Part shown: positions 30,639 through 37,105 of the stretch, in pieces
How positions within the stretch are numbered: the first letter of the stretch is position 1
Layout of the letters: each line of letters opens with the position of its first letter
Source: a virus
IMG/VR virus record: IMGVR_UViG_3300037584_000567
Location: 1 to 38,409 of that record
Direction: 5' to 3' (one strand)
Length of the DNA: 38,409 nt
The notes under the pieces: model-generated
The model's database searches: none
What the model was told of the DNA's origin: nothing
The model's input: only the letters and a program-made list of their open reading frames with translations
Position numbers and translations under genes: made by a program

Positions 30639-30797
30639 ATGGCATTGACATTAAATGATATATGTGATAGACTTAAAAACCTTGACGAAGTTTCGTTGCT
30701 TGAAGTATTAGATATAGCATCTGAGGACATAGTAGATAGATTTAACGATAGAATAGAAGATAAAGCGGATTTATTAGAAGAGGAGTTAAAAGATTGA
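30639..30797 (+). CDS. 52-residue conserved acidic helical protein
   Basis: ATG 30639, one base after the DUF3310 stop, behind GGGGGTAAT. The product, MALTLNDICDRLKNLDEVSL then LEVLDIASEDIVDRFNDRI, is an acidic two-helix protein. I recognise near-identical small proteins beside ribonucleotide reductase or nucleotide genes in marine podoviruses; function unknown. The stop overlaps the TTG of the reductase. Confidence 0.7.
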   Translation: MALTLNDICDRLKNLDEVSLLEVLDIASEDIVDRFNDRIEDKADLLEEELKD

Positions 30798-32683
30798 ATA
30801 CATACAGTCAGTTTATAGCAAAGAGTCGTTATGCAAGATACTTAGAAGACCAACAAAGAAGAGAAGATTGGAGTGAGTCTGTTCAAAGATATATGGACTT
30901 TATGGTTAATCATCTAGAAGCAGAGCATGGTCATATAGTAGAAACACCAACAAAACTAAAAGTACAAGAAGCAATAGAGAAGTTAGAAGTTATGCCATCT
31001 ATGAGGGCTATTATGACTGCTGGTAAGGCACTAGATAGAGACAATACTGCTGGGTATAATTGTTCTTATCTTCCTATTGATGATGTTAAGGCATTTGATG
31101 AAGCTATGTATATTCTTCTCTGTGGAACAGGTGTAGGGTTCTCTGTAGAGCATAAGTACGTTGAGAAGCTACCAGAAGTCCCTGAGAAGCTATTTGAGTC
31201 TGAGACTAACATAGTAGTAGCTGATAGCAAAGAAGGCTGGGCAAAGGCTCTTAGACAGCTTATAGCCCTATTGTATAGTGGTGAAGTACCTAAGTATGAC
31301 TTATCTAAAGTTAGACCATCAGGAGCTAGGTTAAAAACCTTTGGTGGTAGAGCATCAGGATCAGAACCATTGAATCAATTGTTTCAGTTCACTATCTACA
31401 AGTTTAAACAGGCTGCTGGTAGGAAGTTATCATCTATTGATTGTCACGATATACTATGTAAGATTGGTGAAGTAGTAGTTGTAGGTGGTGTTAGAAGGTC
31501 AGCTATGATATCACTATCAGACTTAGAAGATGATAAGATGAGAGCCTGTAAGTCTGGTGCCTGGTGGGAATACAATCCACAGAGAGCATTGGCTAACAAC
31601 TCTGCTATGTACGATGAGAAGCCTGATATGAGCCAGTTTATGAAGGAATGGTCTAGCTTGTATGAGAGTAAGTCAGGTGAGCGTGGTATCTTCAGTAGAG
31701 CAGCATCAAAGAGACAAGCTGATAAGAATGGTAGAAGAGATATTAACTATGACTTTGGTACAAACCCTTGTAGTGAGATTATACTTAGACCATACCAGTT
31801 CTGTAATCTAACTGAGGTGGTAGTCAGAGCAGAAGACACACCAGCTGATATAGCAGACAAAGTAGAGATAGCAACAATACTAGGTACATGGCAGTCTACA
31901 CTTACTAAGTTTCCATACTTGCGTAAGGTATGGCAGAAGAACACAGAAGAAGAAAGACTGCTAGGAGTGTCATTAACAGGCATTCTGGATAACAAAGTAA
32001 TGGGAGATGTAAATGATGGAGCAAGAAGAATCTTACGAGAACTCAAACAAGTGGCTGTTGAAACAAACGCTAACTTATCTACTCTTCTCGGAATCCCTCA
32101 ATCGACTGCTATTACTTGTGTCAAGCCTAGTGGTACTGTGTCTCAGCTTGTTGATTCTGCCAGTGGTATTCATCCTAGACACTCTAGTTATTATATTCGC
32201 AGGGTGCGTGGTGATAAAAAAGACCCTCTTTCCCAGTTCTTAAAAGACCAAGGAGTTCATACTGAAGACTGTGTTATGAAGCCTGATTCTACTGTTGTAT
32301 TCTCATTCCCAATAGAAGCTCCTGAAGGTGCTACAGTTAGAGATGATTTAACAGCTATAGACCATCTTGAGTTGTGGATGATGTATCAGAAGGAGTGGTG
32401 TGAGCATAAGCCATCTGTGACCATAAGCGTCAAGGAAGAGGAATGGATGGAAGTAGGGGCATGGGTATGGAAGAACTTTGATGACATATCAGGTATATCA
32501 TTCCTACCTTATGATGGTGGCTCTTATAGACAAGCTCCATATGAAGAGTGTACAAAAGAAGAGTATGTTAAGCTACTAGGTAACACTCCTCCAAAGATAA
32601 AATGGAATGAGTTAGTAGAAGTAGATGATAATGTTAAAGGAGTACAAGAGTTAGCTTGTTCTTCAGGAAGCTGCGAGGTTTAA
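30794..32683 (+). CDS. Ribonucleotide reductase, monomeric class II-like (cobalamin type)
   Basis: 629 residues from TTG 30794 (overlap TTGA). It resembles the monomeric adenosylcobalamin-dependent triphosphate reductase of Lactobacillus. NTAGYNCSYLP carries a first redox Cys at about 90. CGTGVGFSVE follows; then NPCSEI (thiyl-radical Cys and catalytic Glu) with QFCNL (second redox Cys) near 325-340; then VKPSGTVSQLVDSASGIHPR. The C-terminus, ELACSSGSCEV, is a CxxxxC shuttle pair. It makes deoxynucleotides with no partner subunit. Related cyanophage enzymes have been argued to be class I, so the cofactor should be tested. Confidence 0.9.
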   Translation: MNTYSQFIAKSRYARYLEDQQRREDWSESVQRYMDFMVNHLEAEHGHIVETPTKLKVQEAIEKLEVMPSMRAIMTAGKALDRDNTAGYNCSYLPIDDVKAFDEAMYILLCGTGVGFSVEHKYVEKLPEVPEKLFESETNIVVADSKEGWAKALRQLIALLYSGEVPKYDLSKVRPSGARLKTFGGRASGSEPLNQLFQFTIYKFKQAAGRKLSSIDCHDILCKIGEVVVVGGVRRSAMISLSDLEDDKMRACKSGAWWEYNPQRALANNSAMYDEKPDMSQFMKEWSSLYESKSGERGIFSRAASKRQADKNGRRDINYDFGTNPCSEIILRPYQFCNLTEVVVRAEDTPADIADKVEIATILGTWQSTLTKFPYLRKVWQKNTEEERLLGVSLTGILDNKVMGDVNDGARRILRELKQVAVETNANLSTLLGIPQSTAITCVKPSGTVSQLVDSASGIHPRHSSYYIRRVRGDKKDPLSQFLKDQGVHTEDCVMKPDSTVVFSFPIEAPEGATVRDDLTAIDHLELWMMYQKEWCEHKPSVTISVKEEEWMEVGAWVWKNFDDISGISFLPYDGGSYRQAPYEECTKEEYVKLLGNTPPKIKWNELVEVDDNVKGVQELACSSGSCEV

Positions 32684-32684
32684 T

Positions 32685-32816
32685 ATGTGGGAGATTACAC
32701 CAATATCAGGAGTAATGGTAGGAGTAGAGTATCAACATGATGCTAATGATTATAAGTATTTAGTTATAGACTTTTTTCTTGTGAGGTTTACTTTTCATTA
32801 TGATGCTAGTGAATAA
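32685..32816 (+). CDS. 43-residue hypothetical between reductase and cytochrome
   Basis: ATG 32685 opens two bases after the reductase stop; the protein is MWEITPISGVMVGVEYQHDA then NDYKYLVIDFFLVRFTFHY. Mostly beta-like and aromatic-rich. Its end overlaps the cytochrome start by 17 bases. No family recognised, though short MWEI/VIDLFLIRI-type proteins occur elsewhere in phages in my memory. Confidence 0.5.
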   Translation: MWEITPISGVMVGVEYQHDANDYKYLVIDFFLVRFTFHYDASE

Positions 32817-33114
32817 AATGATAATACTATTGATAGCACTATTATTTAATCCTGTATTTGCAGGTGATATAAAACTAGGTGAAGCAAAGTTTAATAAGAA
32901 CTGTAAGCAGTGTCATGGACCAGCAGGTATGGGTCTAGCTAGTTATCCAAAGGTGTCTGGTAATGATATTGCTTACACTATAGATAGACTAAAAAACTAT
33001 AGAGCAGGTATTGAAATAGGACCAAACTCATCTTTAATGATAATGATGGCTAGACCTTTATCTGATGTAGATATTGAAAACTTAGCAGCTTACTTAAAGG
33101 AAGCAAAGAGGTAA
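32800..33114 (+). CDS. Secreted c-type cytochrome (c553/c4-like)
   Basis: 104 residues. Residues 1-21 are a signal peptide (basic Lys6, core MIILLIALLFNPVFA, cleavage likely after Ala21). C35-K-Q-C38-H39 is a single haem c site. The remainder, with YPKVSGNDIAYTIDRLKNYRA and RPLSDVDIENLAAYL, matches class I cytochromes c. The second axial ligand is one of Met80, Met82 or Met83. The mature protein is about 83 residues and would work in the periplasm after host Ccm-dependent haem attachment. It would carry electrons to or from a host oxidase or dehydrogenase. I know of few lytic podoviruses with this gene. It sits right after the ribonucleotide reductase. Confidence 0.88.
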   Translation: MMLVNKMIILLIALLFNPVFAGDIKLGEAKFNKNCKQCHGPAGMGLASYPKVSGNDIAYTIDRLKNYRAGIEIGPNSSLMIMMARPLSDVDIENLAAYLKEAKR

Positions 33115-33161
33115 TGCTTAACGATTTATTACACGTTTACGTTCTTATGGAGGTATAAAGT

Positions 33162-33356
33162 ATGATTATGGGTATATTAAATATTATCAAACATGGTGTA
33201 CTTATACTGTATGTAAGTTTTATTGTTAGTTTAATTCTAATAGGTGCGGTTGGAGAGTTTGTAGTAGAAGATAAGAGAGGATTACAGGAGTTTTTAGTAG
33301 TAGCTGCTATATTCACTCCAATCTACCTTGCTTTCTTGTGGGGTAAAAATGAGTAA
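33162..33356 (+). CDS. Two-span small membrane protein
   Basis: 64 residues behind GGAGGTATAAAGT. Spans at about 12-32 (VLILYVSFIVSLILIGAVGE) and 44-60 (EFLVVAAIFTPIYLAFLW). A short charged loop holds EDKRG and the protein ends in GKNE. No family recognised. It neighbours the secreted cytochrome and another membrane protein, so envelope action is likely. Confidence 0.65.
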   Translation: MIMGILNIIKHGVLILYVSFIVSLILIGAVGEFVVEDKRGLQEFLVVAAIFTPIYLAFLWGKNE

Positions 33357-33594
33357 TATTCTTATATTTATATTAGGATGTAGTGTTAGTTATTTATTAT
33401 TATACCAAGGCAGAGAAGAAATACATGATTTATGGAAGGTAGCTTACAAAATAGGCAAAGATGATGGTACTTCTGTAGCCAAGGCACAGTATGAATGGAC
33501 AGAAGAAAGACTTAGTGAAGAGTGTATGTTGTTACACTTTGAGAAAGATGAGAAGCGTAGAAGTAACCTAGGATTAAAAGGGCTAGGTCAATGA
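33349..33594 (+). CDS. Single-span membrane protein
   Basis: 81 residues from ATG 33349 (MSNILIFILGCSVSYLLLYQ) with GTGGGGTAAAA before it; a TTG seven codons upstream has no ribosome site. One N-terminal span at about 3-18, including a lipobox-like LGCS whose Cys may be lipidated. The rest is charged and helical. Function unknown. Its stop overlaps the next ATG (ATGA). Confidence 0.6.
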   Translation: MSNILIFILGCSVSYLLLYQGREEIHDLWKVAYKIGKDDGTSVAKAQYEWTEERLSEECMLLHFEKDEKRRSNLGLKGLGQ

Positions 33595-33752
33595 CAATAG
33601 TTGAATCACCTTGTATTGGTATTTGTGAACTACAAGACAATGTTTGTATTGGCTGTAATAGAACAGTTGAACAAATTACCAATTGGGAAACTATGAGTCA
33701 CGAAGAAAAAGAAAAGGTAATAAATTCTTTATCTAGTACGACCATACAGTAG
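33591..33752 (+). CDS. DUF1289 protein
   Basis: 53 residues from ATG 33591. The motif SPCIGICELQDNVCIGCNRT holds Cys8, Cys12, Cys19 and Cys22, then TNWETMSHEEKEKVINSL. This is the DUF1289 signature of small proteobacterial proteins, probably metal-binding. In bacteria it is widespread and of unknown function. A host-derived DUF1289 gene together with a cytochrome suggests an accessory cassette taken from a proteobacterium. The last 20 bases overlap the end of the endolysin gene on the other strand. Confidence 0.8.
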   Translation: MTIVESPCIGICELQDNVCIGCNRTVEQITNWETMSHEEKEKVINSLSSTTIQ

Positions 33753-34122
33753 GTCTAGGTCTAAAAGTAGAGTTTTCAGATGTATCTAAGTGAATGAACC
33801 TACCACTGCCTTTCTGTTGCACTCCTATGCCAGTAAAACCAAGCTCAAAAGCTAGTGACATAAGCTGGTAAGCGTCACCTCTACTTACCTTTACATCAGC
33901 AGCTAAACCATCATGGTGAACACCTGGAGTCTTTTTCTTTAGTTCTATAGGGTGTGTTCTTGCTCTGTATCCACTTGTAATCACCATAGGTTGACCATAG
34001 TATTCTCTTAGTTGATTCATCTTATTGATAAACTCTTGATCCATGTTACACTCACCAGTAGCACTACACTTAAACTCATTTTCACTAAAATACTTACCCC
34101 AGTCTATAATATACTTTTTCAT
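33733..34122 (-). CDS. Peptidase M15 family endolysin
   Basis: 129 residues. HHDGLAAD (His69, Asp76) and FIHLD (His111) are the zinc-binding HxxGxAxD and HxD parts of the M15 D-Ala-D-Ala carboxypeptidase/endopeptidase family. The upstream TSGYRARTHPIELKK is the usual substrate-side motif. The enzyme cuts peptide crosslinks of peptidoglycan for lysis and lacks a signal peptide, so it needs the holin next door. It is the final gene of the late array, ends two bases before 33732 and overlaps the converging DUF1289 gene. Confidence 0.88.
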   Translation of the reverse strand: MKKYIIDWGKYFSENEFKCSATGECNMDQEFINKMNQLREYYGQPMVITSGYRARTHPIELKKKTPGVHHDGLAADVKVSRGDAYQLMSLAFELGFTGIGVQQKGSGRFIHLDTSENSTFRPRPTVWSY

Positions 34123-34123
34123 A

Positions 34124-34567
34124 TTAGTCCTTTTTGTCCATTAAATCTGTTAGTTCTTTTGTTTTATCTTTGCTACTAAGACTACTACCAAAGTAGTATC
34201 CTAAAACCATAGTTACTGCTGATGATAACGTACCTAGTACATATATCAATATATCTTTAGACTGTGGATCTACTTCTACAAATATAATTACAAGAAATAA
34301 ACCAAACGCTAGTATTACTGTACCTAGTGCTAGTATAGGAGTAACAATCTTGTTTAGCATTGGGGCAAACTCACTGTTTGCTATCTTCATCTCTCTTTCA
34401 CGAGCAGACTGTTTATCTTGCATCTCTGATTCTAACTTAGCTAGTTCACCTTTTTGCTCCATATCTCTAAGTTCTTTCATAGCTTTAGCACGAGCAGTAG
34501 GGTCAGGTATAACCCTATCTAAAACTTTCTCTGCTACAGGAAGCAGACCAGTAAGTAGTTGTAACAT
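34124..34567 (-). CDS. Holin, GTA/3TM-type
   Basis: 147 residues behind AAGGAGAATAG. N-terminal 65 residues form a charged coiled region (MKELRDMEQKGELAKLESEM). Two clear spans follow at about 73-96 (IVTPILALGTVILAFGLFLV) and 100-122 (ILIYVLGTLSSAVTMVLGYY), then FGSSLSSKDKT. The order amphipathic helix, two to three spans, basic tail matches the 3TM holin family known from gene transfer agents. It lies one base upstream of the endolysin start and would release it through the membrane. Confidence 0.78.
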   Translation of the reverse strand: MLQLLTGLLPVAEKVLDRVIPDPTARAKAMKELRDMEQKGELAKLESEMQDKQSAREREMKIANSEFAPMLNKIVTPILALGTVILAFGLFLVIIFVEVDPQSKDILIYVLGTLSSAVTMVLGYYFGSSLSSKDKTKELTDLMDKKD

Positions 34568-34576
34568 CTATTCTCC

Positions 34577-34768
34577 TTATGTTGTATAATATTTCTTCTT
34601 TATTTTACAGCCATTCTCAGTCTCTACTTCAAACCAGTTAAACCCTTTATACTCATTAGCACACCAATAAATACACAATCCTCTTTCCATTCGTTGTAGC
34701 CTACAGTAGTATTGTTCTCTTTGTGGTATTATAGTTACTAACATAGTAGATAGTAGTATTTCTATCAT
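34577..34768 (-). CDS. Small late protein, 63 residues
   Basis: Starts with a short hydrophobic segment (MIEILLSTMLVTIIPQRE). The rest is Cys- and Trp-containing (YYCRLQRMERGLCIYWCANE) with a basic C-terminus. The hydrophobic N-terminal and position before the holin suggest a membrane-linked lysis accessory, perhaps a spanin or holin regulator. The ATGA overlap with the upstream gene shows translational coupling. No family. Confidence 0.5.
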   Translation of the reverse strand: MIEILLSTMLVTIIPQREQYYCRLQRMERGLCIYWCANEYKGFNWFEVETENGCKIKKKYYTT

Positions 34769-35265
34769 TGTACTCCCTTTATTGAGTCAATTAAGAACTG
34801 CACCATCCACCATCCAGCCATAAGCAGAACAGCTATAATAGATAACATAGTGGAATTGTAAATGAGTTCTTTACGTTTGCGTATTTGTTGGTATACCTGA
34901 GCTTCTCGTTTGCGTTGAATTGACCTTCTAATCTGTATTAGCTGTTTATAACCATCTGCACCAAGATGGTGCAATGAACCCCAGTAGAACATATGCTTTA
35001 GTTCTTTCTCCATCTCTTTAATTCTTTGTCTTGCAGCAAGTTCATCAAATGCTTCTGCTGTGCTTGACTTAGTGTAAGTAATCTTCTTGAATATAGATGG
35101 CTTACTTTCTTCTTGTGTTAAACAGAACTTTACATCTTCTACCGCAGAAGCCCATTTACCTAGCTGTGAGAATACTTCTTGAGCTTCTTTACCATAGTTT
35201 ACTGCTGTCTTGATACCCTGAAATACTGCATTTGCTGTAGCCAAAGCTGTGATTGGGTCGATCAT
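34765..35265 (-). CDS. Late protein with C-terminal membrane span
   Basis: 166 residues from ATG 35265 (MIDPITALATANAVFQGIKT). The middle is basic and helical (RQRIKEMEKELKHMFYWGSL). A single span lies near the C-terminus at about 137-160 (TMLSIIAVLLMAGWWMVQFL). Upstream it overlaps the 610-residue ejection gene (ATGA). The gene is repeated at 1-443 as a 98% identical copy with TTG start. The family is not one I know. A role in the ejection apparatus or lysis is possible. Confidence 0.6.
   Translation of the reverse strand: MIDPITALATANAVFQGIKTAVNYGKEAQEVFSQLGKWASAVEDVKFCLTQEESKPSIFKKITYTKSSTAEAFDELAARQRIKEMEKELKHMFYWGSLHHLGADGYKQLIQIRRSIQRKREAQVYQQIRKRKELIYNSTMLSIIAVLLMAGWWMVQFLIDSIKGVQ
34823..35265. 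repeat. Copy 2 of end redundancy (see 1-443)
   Basis: Complete flanking partner of bases 1-443, with the same gene intact. The flanking genes differ on the right side (35266 onward versus 444 onward). Confidence 0.85.
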
Positions 35266-37094
35266 TGTCCTGTCATCATTCCTTCTCTAACTCCTTGATT
35301 ACTTCTTTCTCTTTCCATAGCAGGAGCAGTTATTAAACTTCCTTTAATATAAGGTAAATCTCCTTTTAATGTTTTTCCTAATTTTTTAAAAAATGGACTT
35401 CTTGATCTTAATAAAAAATCTAAGGCTTCTTGTCCTGTTTCAGAATATATACCAGTTCCTATAGCAATGCCTCCTATTGTTAAAGTTGGCTCAACAAAAC
35501 CAGCAGTTCCTGTACCAATTGTAGCTAATCTTCTTATATTTTGTTCAGACATACTTAACGCTTCTCTACCACCATAAAACGTACCCTCTTCGCCTAAGGC
35601 TTCTGCACCAGCTTCAGCAATAGTTTGACCAGGTATTTTACCTAATCCAAAATTTACTTTATCTCTTGAATTATCTCCTGCTCTAATTGCTTTTAAATAA
35701 GCATTAGGAGTAAATGTTCCTAATTTTGAATTTATATCAGACGCTGCTACTTTCATAGCATGAAGTTGTCCATAACCAGAATCTATTTTTGCTAATTGTT
35801 TTCCTAAATCTCCATTTTGACTGTAAAAATTTTTCTTTAATGTTTTTCTAACACTTTCTAAGGCAAAAGCCTCATCTAATGTTTCAGGATTTTTAAATAA
35901 TTTTATTATTTTAGCTCTTAAACCAGAGTCCATTCTTTTAAAATCTTCTCCTGATATTTCTAAAGTTCCTTTAGGTTTACCAGCCATAAAATCAAATTCT
36001 TTAAAATTAGTGTATATTTCATCATCTATGTAATCTTGTACTGTTTTTCTTGCTTTAGGTGTTCTTAAACCTGCTTCATTTAAAGAATCTAACACTTCTT
36101 TTGTTATTTTAGTACCATTTAATGAAAATTTTGTTCCTTTTAATGTTTGATTATATGCCTCATCTAATTGTTTAGCAGCATAATTTAAAGCTGGTCTACC
36201 TATAACTTTTGTTTTTGGTATTTCATTTCTAAAAGGTATTGGCAATGTATCTAATGCTTTGTTAATCAATCCTTCATTAAACTTATATAAAACTTTTTGT
36301 TGTTGATTTTCAATTTGTTTTCCTATTATTGGTAAAAATTTAGCAAATTCTTCTATATTTTTTACAGCCCCTCCAAAAGTTTGTCCTGTAGTGGGTCTAA
36401 CACCTAGATTACGCATTAATTTTTCTGCTTCAGATACTACAGGATCTAACACTTTTCCTGTTCCTGTAACTACAGCTTCTCCTGCTAAACCAGTTAAAGT
36501 ACCTCCAGCAACTAGTTTACCTTTTTCATAAACAAAATCTATTTGATTTTTTTCATCAGTTACTGGAGTTCCTAATCCTTGTGTTGCTCCTACTACCATT
36601 GATTTAACAAATTTAGGAGCTTTTTCAACAAGTTCAACTGTTTTAAGTGCTGTTACAAAACTAGTAGGGTTAAGTATATTAAAAAAAGTTCTATCAAAAT
36701 CATATCCTTTTTCACCACTTTCTAATCTTCTTGCTTGATAAGCATTTTCTTCATCTGCTATTGTTTCATTTAATCTTTTAGATTCGTTTTCTAACCATTT
36801 ACTAACTTGATTAGGACTTAAACCAAATCCTGACGCTATTTTTGATAAGGTATAAGGCAATAATTGGGCGTAAGCATCTATAGGATCTTTTAAACCTTTT
36901 ACTGTTCCACTAGGAATATACTTTTCTCCAAAAGGTTTTACATCAAAACCAGAAAGACCAGTAAAATCTTCAGGGGCTTCTTCAACATCAGAAACACCTT
37001 TTGATCTTAATTCAGAAGCAATTTGATCTATTTCTTCTTCTGATAATTTGTTAGGAGTTCTAATTTTTTTACCATCTATTATGTATGTAGGCAT
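35262..37094 (-). CDS. Internal virion / ejection protein, allele 2
   Basis: 610 residues in the map position of the 742-residue protein at 445-2673, with no visible sequence relation. The N-terminus, MPTYIIDGKKIRTPNKLSEE, is a short domain often seen at the start of phage internal or tail proteins. Residues about 165-215 are Gly/Thr-rich and weakly hydrophobic. Residues 520-560 include another Gly-rich stretch (GFVEPTLTIGGIAIGTGIYS). Long charged helices lie between. This supports the same class (ejection protein) but a different origin. AT-rich coding compared with tail genes. Confidence 0.55.
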   Translation of the reverse strand: MPTYIIDGKKIRTPNKLSEEEIDQIASELRSKGVSDVEEAPEDFTGLSGFDVKPFGEKYIPSGTVKGLKDPIDAYAQLLPYTLSKIASGFGLSPNQVSKWLENESKRLNETIADEENAYQARRLESGEKGYDFDRTFFNILNPTSFVTALKTVELVEKAPKFVKSMVVGATQGLGTPVTDEKNQIDFVYEKGKLVAGGTLTGLAGEAVVTGTGKVLDPVVSEAEKLMRNLGVRPTTGQTFGGAVKNIEEFAKFLPIIGKQIENQQQKVLYKFNEGLINKALDTLPIPFRNEIPKTKVIGRPALNYAAKQLDEAYNQTLKGTKFSLNGTKITKEVLDSLNEAGLRTPKARKTVQDYIDDEIYTNFKEFDFMAGKPKGTLEISGEDFKRMDSGLRAKIIKLFKNPETLDEAFALESVRKTLKKNFYSQNGDLGKQLAKIDSGYGQLHAMKVAASDINSKLGTFTPNAYLKAIRAGDNSRDKVNFGLGKIPGQTIAEAGAEALGEEGTFYGGREALSMSEQNIRRLATIGTGTAGFVEPTLTIGGIAIGTGIYSETGQEALDFLLRSRSPFFKKLGKTLKGDLPYIKGSLITAPAMERERSNQGVREGMMTGQ

Positions 37095-37105
37095 TATTAA
37101 TTCCT

